A DNA stretch of 54,156 nucleotides, taken from NCBI GenBank assembly GCA_012514315.1, contig JAAZAN010000009.1, positions 1-54,156 on the forward strand, given 5' to 3'. This DNA comes from Chloroflexota bacterium (GTDB lineage Bacteria; Chloroflexota; Anaerolineae; B4-G1). The notes beneath the pieces are model-generated. The model did no database searches and was not told the origin of the DNA. It saw only the letters and a list, made by a program, of their open reading frames with translations. Below are positions 17,991 through 25,795 of the stretch, one piece after another (within the stretch, counting starts at the first letter, position 1; every line of letters begins with the position of its first letter). The position numbers and the translations under genes were made by a program.

Positions 17991-18887
17991 TCAGGCCCGC
18001 TGCCAGAGCAAGCGATTGTCAGAAAGTAAGGGTTGTACAGTCCCGGCTTTCTCCAGCGACGAGATAGCGGCCAACACAGTCGTGCGCACCAGGAAATAGG
18101 ACGTCGCACTGGTGATCTGAAGCGCAAAATCCCCCGCCACGCTCTGGAGCAGACTGGCCGTGTCCTGGGGCTCACACAGATGGTCGAAGACGCACGTTCG
18201 GATCCGTGTGAGCCGCTGTCGATTCGAGGTACACGCACGACGAATCGCCTCTCCGGCCTCAAGAGCCTCACCGTGCCCTGGCGCGAAGCGAGCGTATGGC
18301 ATCTCCGGAAGTTGGTCGAGAGTGCCCAGTGTCTGGTCCATATCGACACAGAACGGCACTTTGTGCTTCGTCAGCGTCTCATCAGGGAAGATGGCGTCGG
18401 CGCAGAAGATCGTCTCCCCGATAGCCAATCCCATCTGATCCGGTGCGTGGCCTGGCAGTGCCACCGCTTCCACGCAGAACCCCTCAATCTGGCACGGCCC
18501 CGACGCAATAACCGCCCGGACCTGGATGGGTTCGGCCAATGTGAACTTATGGCGCAGCTCCTGGATGGGGGCGGCGCCGCTGAACAGGTAGATGGGCTCG
18601 ATCAGTGGATGAGCGGCAATCGCTGCCTCCAGCCCTGGCGCGTATGCGGGGATGCCCAGCCTTCGTTGAAGATAGGCGACACCACCATAGTGGTCTGCGT
18701 GAGCGTGGGTGACGAATACTGCAGCGATGGAGACGTTCAGCTCCTCCGCCGCGCGCAGCGCCTCCCGTGCAGCGCTCTTGTCCAGCCCGGCATCGACCAG
18801 CAGGGCTCGGTCGCCCTGGACGATGAGCCCGATGTTGGAGCCGCTTCTTAGCTGGAATACCCCTTTGGCGATCTCGACCCGTTCCAT
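17991..18887 (-). CDS. Metallo-beta-lactamase-fold hydrolase
   Basis: A 298-residue MBL-fold hydrolase. Zinc ligands are visible as THAHADHYGG (HxHxDH, about residues 58-67), the His in LPGHAPDQMG, the Asp in FCADAIF, and the last His in APGHGEALEAG. The C-terminal third (about 225-298) looks like a helical winged-helix-type extension (CVFDHLCEPQDTASLLQSV, then ISSLEKAGTV), as in glyoxalase II/LACTB2-like relatives. The ATG at 18887 is used; the frame continues upstream only into the T-box terminator. As first gene after a Leu T-box and before leuS it should respond to uncharged tRNA-Leu. Substrate unknown; hydrolysis of an aminoacyl, thioester or RNA substrate is speculation. Confidence 0.9.
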   Translation of the reverse strand: MERVEIAKGVFQLRSGSNIGLIVQGDRALLVDAGLDKSAAREALRAAEELNVSIAAVFVTHAHADHYGGVAYLQRRLGIPAYAPGLEAAIAAHPLIEPIYLFSGAAPIQELRHKFTLAEPIQVRAVIASGPCQIEGFCVEAVALPGHAPDQMGLAIGETIFCADAIFPDETLTKHKVPFCVDMDQTLGTLDQLPEMPYARFAPGHGEALEAGEAIRRACTSNRQRLTRIRTCVFDHLCEPQDTASLLQSVAGDFALQITSATSYFLVRTTVLAAISSLEKAGTVQPLLSDNRLLWQRA

Positions 18888-18940
18888 ACCCTTATCTACC
18901 CGACCGTGTCCAAGGTGAATGCTATCTGTCCTATGCAACG

Positions 18941-19190
18941 ACAAAGCCCCTTCGTCTCAGGGACGAAGGGGCGCTCCGTGGTACCACCCTGCATTGGAGA
19001 TTCCCACACAGGACGGGTATCTCCCACTCTGACCCGATAACGGTGGCAAGCCGTCGCTGACTACGTGCGCATAATCAGCGCAACTCACAGGCGAGTTCGA
19101 CCTTTGTGGCGTTCCCTGATGACGCCGATCGCTGGGCTTTCACCTGGTCTTTCCCAGCTCGCTGCGGGGATGGCCTACTACTCCTGCTCA
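18941..19190 (-). promoter_or_regulatory. T-box leader, leucine specifier (CTC)
   Basis: Minus-strand leader RNA that binds uncharged tRNA and controls read-through. Seen directly: the near-invariant AGGGTGGTACCACGG antiterminator bulge (18990-18976); the competing terminator GCCCCTTCGTC...GACGAAGGGGC (18972-18946) followed by TTTGT; the Stem I apical elements CAGCGAGCTGGG and GGTGAAAGCCCAGC (around 19130-19160); and the specifier loop GAACTCGCCTGTGAG (around 19085-19100), which reads CTC, a Leu codon. This matches leuS as target. No good promoter lies between it and tRNA-Ala(GGC), so it may be cotranscribed with the tRNAs. Confidence 0.92.
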
Positions 19191-19215
19191 CAGTCTTCTC
19201 AGTCTGTCAATTAGG

Positions 19216-19288
19216 TGGACCTGGAGGGATTCGAACCCTCGACCCCCACAATGCCATTGTGATGCGCTCCCAGCTGCGCTACAGGCCC
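19216..19288 (-). tRNA. tRNA-Ala (anticodon GGC)
   Basis: 73-nt cloverleaf on the minus strand. Acceptor GGGCCTG pairs with CAGGTCC including the G3:U70 alanine identity pair; D-arm GTAGCGCAGCTGGGAGCGC; anticodon loop ATGGCAT gives GGC (reads GCC); T-arm GGTTCGAATCC; discriminator A. The 3' CCA is not encoded (next bases are CCT). Confidence 0.95.
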
Positions 19289-19324
19289 GTCTTCTGTTGA
19301 TGCTGCTGCCTGGGGCAACAACGC

Positions 19325-19400
19325 TGGTGGAGCTGAGGGGATTCGAACCCCTGGCCTCTACAGTGCGATTGTAGCGCTCTCCCAGCTGAGCTACAGCCCC
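19325..19400 (-). tRNA. tRNA-Ala (anticodon CGC), CCA encoded
   Basis: Minus-strand tRNA, body 19400-19328, followed by an encoded CCA (19327-19325). Acceptor GGGGCTG pairs with CAGCTCC with the G3:U70 pair; anticodon loop ATCGCAC gives CGC (reads GCG); T-loop TTCGAAT. It is the first gene behind a consensus promoter, 36 bases ahead of tRNA-Ala(GGC). Confidence 0.95.
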
Positions 19401-19412
19401 GCGATGACTTAC

Positions 19413-19440
19413 ATTGTACCTCAGATCGTCCGGTTGTCAA
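19413..19440 (-). promoter_or_regulatory. Promoter for the tRNA-Ala pair
   Basis: Minus-strand TTGACA (19440-19435), 16 bp, TACAAT (19418-19413). The -35 is back-to-back with the divergent plus-strand promoter (-35 at 19447-19452), only six bases apart. Confidence 0.8.
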
Positions 19441-19446
19441 GGTCGG

Positions 19447-19474
19447 TTGACAGGCGTTTGTGAGATGCTATACT
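19447..19474 (+). promoter_or_regulatory. Divergent promoter for the 19568 gene
   Basis: TTGACA (19447-19452), 16 bp, TATACT (19469-19474). This places the transcript start near 19481 and argues against an earlier in-frame start at 19460 for the downstream gene. Confidence 0.75.
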
Positions 19475-19567
19475 CACTTTCCCTGTTCTGATGTGAACTA
19501 CGCTACTGCAACGAGTCGTGTTCAGCCTCTGCTCTGGATACAGGATCTGTGCCATCTGGCAAAGCCA

Positions 19568-20413
19568 ATGTCTATTGAGTTCGAGTGGCGATTGCAGGAT
19601 GAGCTGTTGCCCGAGTCATCCGAACCCGCTGCGCCAACGCCTGGCCGGTGGCGCCGGATGGCACGGGCGGCCGTAGCCTTGGGACTGATCCTGGCCCTGC
19701 TCGGCGTAGGGTGGCACATCAGTCGCGAGAGAAACGCCCAGACAGAGCTGCAGGTTGAGGCGCTTGCCCGTCTTGAGCTCGAAGCAATCACAGCTCGCGA
19801 TCACGAGCTATTCCTGAGCCTGCAGGATCCAGCGACGCCTACATGGTTGGCCACTCAGGATGCGTTGTTCTGGGAAGGCCAGATACTGCCTCCACCATTG
19901 CCTGGGCTGGCGGCCGTGACAGATGCCACGGTTGGGAGTGGACGGGTGGTCGGCGACAGGGCTCGTGTGGAACTGCTGCGCACTGCCGGGCCACCCAGTT
20001 CTCCGTCCGGCGCCTTTCGCGTCGCACGTTTCTATCGCCGTGATGCTGGTGGGCGTTGGCTGCACACACAACTTGACCCAGCCTACGCCGGGCACGTGAT
20101 GGTCTGGGTGGGCGATCACGTTGAGATCACTGGCTATGCTGCCGATGCCGTGACGATTGCGCCAGCGGCAGCCGACCTCGAACGTGTGGCGGCGGGCCTC
20201 TGCGTCCATGTAGCGTGCCGCACTGCGCTCCCGGTACATCTGGTCTTCACAGGCACGTTGGATGTGGACGTGACTGGATCCGTCCTGCCGGCGCCGCTCC
20301 TGGTGGGTGTCCCTGTGGACCAACGAGCCCAGGAGATCTGGCAGGCTGCGTTGCGTGACATATTCCTGGAGAAGCTGCTCGATCCGGCTAGTCCATCGCA
20401 GATTGGGCAATGA
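19568..20413 (+). CDS. Membrane-anchored protein of unknown function
   Basis: A 281-residue protein that I do not recognise. A Pro-rich acidic N-terminus (about 35 residues) is followed by one TM (AAVALGLILALLGVGWHI, about residues 38-56) and a long extracytoplasmic part with an SnoaL/NTF2-like feel: LARLELEAITARDHELFLSLQDPATPTW, then RVVGDRARVELLRT and FYRRDAGGRWLHTQLDPAYAG. It ends with a putative peptidase-like VHVACRTALPVHLVFTG segment. The ATG at 19568 is chosen because the promoter -10 lies at 19469-19474; no clear ribosome site is visible. It overlaps the convergent HExxH gene by 26 bases. The NTF2-like reading is tentative. Confidence 0.7.
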   Translation: MSIEFEWRLQDELLPESSEPAAPTPGRWRRMARAAVALGLILALLGVGWHISRERNAQTELQVEALARLELEAITARDHELFLSLQDPATPTWLATQDALFWEGQILPPPLPGLAAVTDATVGSGRVVGDRARVELLRTAGPPSSPSGAFRVARFYRRDAGGRWLHTQLDPAYAGHVMVWVGDHVEITGYAADAVTIAPAAADLERVAAGLCVHVACRTALPVHLVFTGTLDVDVTGSVLPAPLLVGVPVDQRAQEIWQAALRDIFLEKLLDPASPSQIGQ

Positions 20414-21722
20414 GTGTCTGCAGTTCTTCCAGTGTCGTAATCCGAGCCAGGTCGCGGACAAAGCTCGCCAGGTCCGGGCTTATAGAGCGATATGTCTGTA
20501 CGGCTGGGCCAACCGGGTCTTCGCCGGCTGCCCCGGGTTCGTCGGCATAGGCTCCGTGGAAGGCGAAGTAGGCCTGATTGAGTTTGCGGATCCAGTAGCC
20601 GTTGGCAATGAACTTCTGTCGCCGCTCTTCCATATAGACCTCAGCCTCTGTGATCAGGCCCTCAGCCAGCAAACGGTCGACCTCCACGCGCGTCCTTCGC
20701 ATCTCGGCTCGGAAGTCGAAGGTAGGCTGTTCCTCGATCTCCACCGGCTCTTCCACAGACGACTCGGGAGTTGGCTCCGGTTCAGGCGGCAGTAACTCGG
20801 GGTAATAGCGTGCGATGACCGCGCGTCCGACCTCCTTACCTACAATGGAGGCAACCGTCTCATTGATGGTCCGTGCCTCAGAGGACGTATCGTAGTTCAG
20901 GCCCAGAGGACGGAAGGCCAGGTAGTGATGGGTCCACTCGTGGGCGCTGACCTCAGTGATCCACTCGAGGGAGCTGCTCTCCAGCAGCATGGCAGGATAG
21001 GCTGAGAGCCCGCCAATGGGGGTCACCAGCGATGAGATACTGAACGATCCGTCGAGATCCTTCTCAATGGCCTCGATTTGAGCTGCATCCAGGCCATGTC
21101 TCAGGCTCAGGCTGTAGATACGTTCGATACGATCCCTTGGGGATACGACGAGCAGCAATGGCAGGGGGGTGAAGTGCGATGCCACCGGTGGCTGAGGGCT
21201 ACCCAGAGTGTCAAAGCCCTCGCTGGTGAGCACTGAAGCTACCTGTTCTTCAATAATGGATTCGACAACCGGCTGGCGATAGTCTTCTTCTTGCCGTAGA
21301 GCTGTCAAGGTCGCCCGTTTCTCTGCGGTGACGGCGTCTGGATCTACCACGTTGGGATCGGTGTAGACTCGGTCGATCTCCCGGTCCAGCCTCTGGATCT
21401 CGGCAACAAGATCCAGGTAATGAAGGACGAATGCCTGACGGCTTGCATCATCCATGTAGCGCTGGGGTGTGATGAGTGCCTGTCCCAGCTTCTGTAGAAG
21501 CGCGTTGGTTTCCCACACGACGAAATCGAATCTTTCGCTGATCAAGATGCGGTCGAGATGTGTATCCAGCTTGTTGGGGAAGGGCCCCTCAAACCGAATG
21601 AGGAGAACCACGATCCATAGAAGCAGCCAGAGCAGGAAACGCTGGGCAATCCACCGCAGAATGGGGCGCTGGATGTGTACATCGGTCGATGTAGCCCGAT
21701 GACTTCTGTTGGGTTGGCGCAC
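20388..21722 (-). CDS. Membrane-anchored HExxH zinc metallopeptidase-like protein
   Basis: A large protein (444 residues from the GTG at 21722; a TTG at 21806 would add 28). One TM near the N-terminus (FLLWLLLWIVVLLI) anchors an extracytoplasmic domain. A gluzincin-like site is visible: SAHEWTHHYLAF (HExxH) followed about 20 residues later by SEARTINETVAS, where Glu could be the third zinc ligand. A Pro/Glu-rich linker (PPEPEPTPESSVEEP) and a helical C-terminus (AEMRRTRVEVDRLL, YMEERRQKF) follow. The family is not one I can name, but the layout is common in Chloroflexota genomes. Neither candidate start has a clear ribosome site. The last 26 bases overlap the plus-strand gene. Confidence 0.75.
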   Translation of the reverse strand: MRQPNRSHRATSTDVHIQRPILRWIAQRFLLWLLLWIVVLLIRFEGPFPNKLDTHLDRILISERFDFVVWETNALLQKLGQALITPQRYMDDASRQAFVLHYLDLVAEIQRLDREIDRVYTDPNVVDPDAVTAEKRATLTALRQEEDYRQPVVESIIEEQVASVLTSEGFDTLGSPQPPVASHFTPLPLLLVVSPRDRIERIYSLSLRHGLDAAQIEAIEKDLDGSFSISSLVTPIGGLSAYPAMLLESSSLEWITEVSAHEWTHHYLAFRPLGLNYDTSSEARTINETVASIVGKEVGRAVIARYYPELLPPEPEPTPESSVEEPVEIEEQPTFDFRAEMRRTRVEVDRLLAEGLITEAEVYMEERRQKFIANGYWIRKLNQAYFAFHGAYADEPGAAGEDPVGPAVQTYRSISPDLASFVRDLARITTLEELQTLIAQSAMD

Positions 21723-21866
21723 ATGATGCGTCGGCGTGATGCTACCCTCACTATGACGGAACTTCCACAGATGGGCCCATTCTACCAGACTCGGACGGCC
21801 CGACAACTGGAACCAGAATGCTGGGGCGGATGCGCTCAGGTGACGGGACAGAGCGCTGAATTGTGT

Positions 21867-21895
21867 TTGCGGAAAACGGGAGCAGTGAGTATAAT
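21867..21895 (+). promoter_or_regulatory. Promoter for the PpiC lipoprotein gene
   Basis: TTGCGG (21867-21872), 17 bp, perfect TATAAT (21890-21895), about 80 bases ahead of the start codon. Confidence 0.6.
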
Positions 21896-21981
21896 CGCCC
21901 GAAGAGTGCTTGAGAGTCCACTGTGGGTGGGCATTTGATGCATCTTCGCGATGAATAGCCCGTAAGGAGGCTGCTGCAACT

Positions 21982-22977
21982 ATGAAGCATTATACGATGG
22001 CTGGTGTGCTGGCGGTCCTGCTGGTGGGGTTGGCTGCCTGTGCGCCCACAGTGACATTGGCGCCGACCATAGCGCCCCCATCATCAGCGCCAACCGACCC
22101 ACAAGAGACGGCGGCTGTGGCCGTGCCCACTGTAGTCGACGAGGCCCCGGCGGTCGAGCAACCCTCCGCGACACCAGAGCCCCCGGTGGCAGCTCGCGTG
22201 AATGGTCAGCCCATATACCTGGCATACTACGAGCGCGCTGTAGCACAGTACGAGGCCGACCTCAGTGCTCGGGGTGTCGATGTCGCCAGTGAGGAGGGCC
22301 AGGCCGAGATGTCTATGGCCAGGGCCTGGATCCTCGATGTGATGATTGAGCAGGTGCTTGCGGAACAGGCGGCAGCGGAGGCCGGTGTGGCCGTCTTGGA
22401 TGCCGAAGTCGATGCCTATATGCAGGCGCTTGTGGATGAGAACGGAGGTCAGGACGAGTTCTTGGCCAAGCTCAGCGAGCGCGGTGAGACGTACGAGAGC
22501 GCCCGTGAAGAGGTCCGTAAGGGACTCTTGGGTATGGCCATAACTCAGCTTGTCAGCGAACAGGTGCCTACTGTGACTGAACAGGTTCATGCCCGGCATA
22601 TTCTCGTGGACACCCAGGAAGAGGCGGAGCGCATTCTGCATGAGTTGCAGGCTAGCGCTGACTTTGCCTCATTGGCGAAGGCCCACTCCCAGGATGCCAG
22701 CACAAAGGAGAACGGTGGGGATCTGGGATTCTTTCCGCGAGGTATTCTGGTGGCGCCTGAGGTCGAGCAAGTTGCCTTCGCCCTGCAGCCCGGTCAGTTC
22801 AGTGGAGTGATATCCAGCACGCTCGGGTACCATATCGTACAGGTCGTCGAGCGGGATCCACAACGGGAGGTTAGTGCGGATAACCTTCTCCTGTTACAGG
22901 ATCAAGCTGTCCAACAATGGATTGAGAGTATGTGGGCTTCAGCCTTCATCGAACGGTACGTTGACGTTGGCCCCTGA
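21982..22977 (+). CDS. PpiC-type peptidyl-prolyl isomerase lipoprotein (PrsA/SurA-like)
   Basis: A 331-residue lipoprotein foldase. The signal peptide ends in the lipobox VGLAAC (Cys20), followed by a Thr/Pro/Ala-rich tether (about residues 21-68), a SurA_N-like chaperone region beginning ARVNGQPIYLAYYERAVAQY, and a parvulin rotamase domain (about 203-295) with VHARHILVDTQEEA, DFASLAKAHSQD, NGGDLGFFPRG and the terminal TLGYHIVQVVE. It should help fold exported proteins outside the membrane. TAAGGAGG lies 11 bases before the ATG. The downstream gene begins 27 bases after the stop, so the two may form an operon. Confidence 0.92.
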   Translation: MKHYTMAGVLAVLLVGLAACAPTVTLAPTIAPPSSAPTDPQETAAVAVPTVVDEAPAVEQPSATPEPPVAARVNGQPIYLAYYERAVAQYEADLSARGVDVASEEGQAEMSMARAWILDVMIEQVLAEQAAAEAGVAVLDAEVDAYMQALVDENGGQDEFLAKLSERGETYESAREEVRKGLLGMAITQLVSEQVPTVTEQVHARHILVDTQEEAERILHELQASADFASLAKAHSQDASTKENGGDLGFFPRGILVAPEVEQVAFALQPGQFSGVISSTLGYHIVQVVERDPQREVSADNLLLLQDQAVQQWIESMWASAFIERYVDVGP

Positions 22978-23004
22978 CGTAGAGAAGCGTGTGGAGGTCC
23001 AAAG

Positions 23005-23709
23005 ATGGGAGATAGTAAGGGCGCGAGGATCTTCAATGTTCTCACGGTGGCGACGCTCATTGCGACGGTCATCTTGATCGGCTTCTATGGGCTCGTCGGC
23101 GTGCGGGCGATCGACCTGACCTATGAGCGTCCCTTGCCTACCCTGGCAGTGTTGCCCGACACTCCAACGGCAGCGCCGACGGAGATAGCCACCTGGACGC
23201 CGACGCCCACAGGGACAACGACTTCGACGCCAGGACCCACGCGAACTAGAACGCCCACACGTACTCGTATGCCCACACTGACGCCTTCGGTCACGCCAAC
23301 TTTCCCGCCTACTGCCAGTCCGACCCCTCGTGTGACTCGTTCGGCTTGGCCATTCACAGCCGAAGTGCGTATGATCACGCCCCAGTACGGCTGTAACTGG
23401 ACTGGAGTCGCGGGGTACGTTCAGGACCTCGATGGCAATCCTCTTCAAGGATATCCGGTTCATATCTGGGGGGCCGGGCTGGATGTTGTCGTGACCTCAG
23501 GATCCGATGCTCGCTTCAACACGATCTACGGCAGTCAGGCGGCGTTTGAGCAGTTCTTCGATGGGGCCCCCAAGTCGATGGAGGTTAGAGTGCAGTTGCA
23601 CGATCCATACCGTTCCGATCACCCACCGATTTCGGAGGAGCTCGTGGTCAATTTCCTGGGATTCTGTGGCGCCGCTCTGGGTCAGGTCGTATTCACTCAG
23701 AACCACTAG
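23005..23709 (+). CDS. Anchored protein with Thr/Pro-rich linker and C-terminal beta domain
   Basis: A 234-residue protein with one N-terminal TM (VLTVATLIATVILIGFYGLV), a Thr/Pro-rich linker of about 60 residues (alternating TPTPT, TRTPTRTR), and a globular C-terminal part of about 115 residues (VRMITPQYGCNWTGVAGYVQ, then GYPVHIWGAGLD and VQLHDPYRSDHPPISEEL) that looks like a beta-sandwich with two Cys likely to form a disulfide. Such linker-plus-domain proteins recur in Chloroflexota. GGAGGT precedes the ATG. Cell-surface location is inferred; function unknown. Confidence 0.82.
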   Translation: MGDSKGARIFNVLTVATLIATVILIGFYGLVGVRAIDLTYERPLPTLAVLPDTPTAAPTEIATWTPTPTGTTTSTPGPTRTRTPTRTRMPTLTPSVTPTFPPTASPTPRVTRSAWPFTAEVRMITPQYGCNWTGVAGYVQDLDGNPLQGYPVHIWGAGLDVVVTSGSDARFNTIYGSQAAFEQFFDGAPKSMEVRVQLHDPYRSDHPPISEELVVNFLGFCGAALGQVVFTQNH

Positions 23710-23778
23710 ACCTGCAGGTCTGAGGTGAGCTCAGGCTGGGTGCGCGCGAACATAGACGAAGTGTGGCGGAGGTAGAAT

Positions 23779-24516
23779 ATGGCGGCTGCGAGGGTAACCA
23801 CCGGGATCAAGGGGGTCGACGAGATGTTGGGCGGCGGGTTCCTGCCAGGTACCATGATCCTGGTGCGCGGCGCCCCGGGCGTTGGCAAGACGTCATTGGC
23901 ACTGCAATTCCTGGTGCACGGTGTAAGAAAATGCAACGACCCAGGACTCCTCATCACGTTTGAGGAGTTTCCCCGGTCGCTATACCGCGACGCGGAGGGG
24001 TTGGGGTGGGATCTGCAGGAGATGGAAGCCAATGACCAGTTGCACCTGATGTTCACTTCCCCGGAAGTCTTTCTGGCTAGCCTGCAGTCCCCGGGGAGTC
24101 GTCTCAATCAGTTGATAGCCGAGAAGAATATCCGTCGTCTGGTGCTCGATAGCGCCTCGCATTTCGGCCGCCTCACGAGCAACACTCAGGAGTTGCGCCA
24201 CATCTATACGTCGGTTTCGAATGGCCTGCGGCGTGAGGGCGTCACCGCAATGCTTCTGGGTGAGGAGGGGCGATCGGAGTACCGACGTACGGATAAGGGC
24301 GGACTCTCATTTGTGGTCGATACGGTCATCCTGATGCGGTACGTCGAGATCGAGAGCGCCATCCAGCGGGCGATAGTGGTGCTCAAGATGCGGGGTTCCG
24401 CACACTCCAAGGCGATCCGACGCTATGAGATCGGAGCGGGTGGACTCAACATCCTGGAGCCGTTTGAGGGACGCGAGGGACTGCTGAGCGGGATCACTCA
24501 GAGGTCGTTGTCGTAG
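23779..24516 (+). CDS. RecA-superfamily ATPase (KaiC/RAD55-like)
   Basis: A 245-residue single-domain ATPase of the KaiC/RadA-like group. It opens with the KaiC N-terminal pattern TTGIKGVDEMLGGGFLPGTM, has Walker A RGAPGVGKTS (about residues 33-42), the catalytic-Glu-like ITFEEFP segment, Walker B RRLVLDSASHF and a C-terminal KMRGSAHSKAIRRYEIGAGG, the typical KaiC R(G)S.H. motif. Archaeal and bacterial relatives are signalling or regulatory ATPases of uncertain role. The ATG has no strong ribosome site (GGAGGTAGAAT lies nearby). The aconitase X gene starts 55 bases downstream. Confidence 0.88.
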   Translation: MAAARVTTGIKGVDEMLGGGFLPGTMILVRGAPGVGKTSLALQFLVHGVRKCNDPGLLITFEEFPRSLYRDAEGLGWDLQEMEANDQLHLMFTSPEVFLASLQSPGSRLNQLIAEKNIRRLVLDSASHFGRLTSNTQELRHIYTSVSNGLRREGVTAMLLGEEGRSEYRRTDKGGLSFVVDTVILMRYVEIESAIQRAIVVLKMRGSAHSKAIRRYEIGAGGLNILEPFEGREGLLSGITQRSLS

Positions 24517-24571
24517 TGTGTGGGGTAGGCATCCCTGTCCCGATTTGTACCCACGACACGAAGCCTCGACG

Positions 24572-25795
24572 ATGCTAGCCCTGACCTCTGAAGAGCAGGC
24601 CCTGTTGGCCGGTGAAGCCGGGGTTGGTGTGCGCAAGGCGGCTGAGATCGTCGTCGCCCTGGGGCAGATCTATGGCGCACGATGCCTCGTGCCGGTGGTC
24701 TCTGTCCAGGTGGCTGGCGTCAGCTACCGCAATCTGGGCGAGGCTGGGCTGCAGTTCCTAAGCGAATGGGCCGAACATGGTGCCCGAGTGCGTGTTCCCA
24801 CGACGCTCAATCCGGCTGGAATCGACCTGGATGCCTGGCAGGAGCTTGGCTTCTCTAGCGGGTTTGCGCGGCAACAGGAGGCGGTGATTGAGGCCTATCG
24901 TCGATTGGGCATCCTCGCAACGTGCACGTGCACCCCGTACCTCGTTGGAAATGTGCCTGCCCCCGGTGACCACGTGGCGTGGGCCGAATCCTCCGCCGTA
25001 AGCTATGCCAATTCGGTGTTAGGTGCGCGGACCAATCGTGAAGGCGGCCCAGGCGCACTTGCGGCGGCTATCATCGGTCGCACAGCAGCCTACGGGCTGC
25101 ATCTGGACGAGAATCGCCGCGCGACGCTGAGGGTAGACGTACGCTGCCGGGTGAAGACACAGGCGGACTTCGGCGCGCTTGGAACTCTCGTGGGTAAGGC
25201 AGCGCGCAATCGTGTGCCGTACTTCACTGGGCTGGACGAGGCCTGTTCGTCGGAGGCGCTGAAGGCGTTAGGTGCAGCGATGGCGGCCAGCGGCGCGGTC
25301 GCGCTGTACCACGTAGCTGGCGCAACACCCGAGGCACGCACTCCTGGTATTCTGGCAGATGGGTACGACACGCTGGTGATCGACGATCTCGGGCCGGCCT
25401 ATGCGGCGCTCAATCAAGATGTCAGACAGATCGACCTGGTGTGGATTGGCTGCCCACATGCAGGGTTGTCGGAGATTGCCGAAGTCGTCCGATTGCTGGG
25501 AGGGCGCCATACCCGCGCAGCGCTTTGGATCACGACGGCGCGGGCGATGCGGGCGCAGGCAGTCGCCGAGGGGCTGGTCGCCGCAGTCGAAGCGTGTGGG
25601 GGGCGGGTCGTAGCAGATATGTGCGTCGTCGTGGCGCCGATGTACGAATTGGGATATCGTACGTTGGCGACTCCATCTGCGAAGGGAGCGAGCTACGTCC
25701 CATCCCATGCTGGGCTGCAGGTGCGCTATGGATCGCTTGAGGCATGCATCGAGTCAGCCGTGACCGGTATCTGGCCCATCGAGTTCGGTGTCTGA
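24572..25795 (+). CDS. Aconitase X (AcnX), catalytic subunit
   Basis: A 407-residue enzyme of the aconitase X family (DUF521), Fe-S dehydratases that act on cis-3-hydroxyproline in bacteria or mevalonate-5-phosphate in archaea. Family marks: LTSEEQALLAGEAG at the start, RVPTTLNPAGID (about residues 75-86), CTCTPYLVGN, SSAVSYANSVLGARTNREGG, IGCPHAGLSE and ADMCVVVAP; the Cys residues of TPY, GCPH and DMC fit the three cluster ligands. The small swivelling domain (DUF126), fused in bacterial enzymes or separate in archaea, is neither in this protein nor next to it. A GTG at 24518 is an alternative start. The last 42 bases overlap recQ on the other strand. Confidence 0.88.
   Translation: MLALTSEEQALLAGEAGVGVRKAAEIVVALGQIYGARCLVPVVSVQVAGVSYRNLGEAGLQFLSEWAEHGARVRVPTTLNPAGIDLDAWQELGFSSGFARQQEAVIEAYRRLGILATCTCTPYLVGNVPAPGDHVAWAESSAVSYANSVLGARTNREGGPGALAAAIIGRTAAYGLHLDENRRATLRVDVRCRVKTQADFGALGTLVGKAARNRVPYFTGLDEACSSEALKALGAAMAASGAVALYHVAGATPEARTPGILADGYDTLVIDDLGPAYAALNQDVRQIDLVWIGCPHAGLSEIAEVVRLLGGRHTRAALWITTARAMRAQAVAEGLVAAVEACGGRVVADMCVVVAPMYELGYRTLATPSAKGASYVPSHAGLQVRYGSLEACIESAVTGIWPIEFGV

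Noticed and set aside
19205-19210. TTGACA as a -35 for the T-box
   Set aside because: No -10 hexamer lies 16-18 bp downstream, and such a promoter would start inside Stem I.
23221-23340. Short tandem DNA repeat or CRISPR-like array in the Thr/Pro linker
   Set aside because: The repeats are irregular in length and explained by codons for Thr and Pro; no spacer structure exists.
23121-23378. Val/Gly-rich minus-strand frame
   Set aside because: It is the antisense shadow of the Thr/Pro-rich linker of the 23005 gene.
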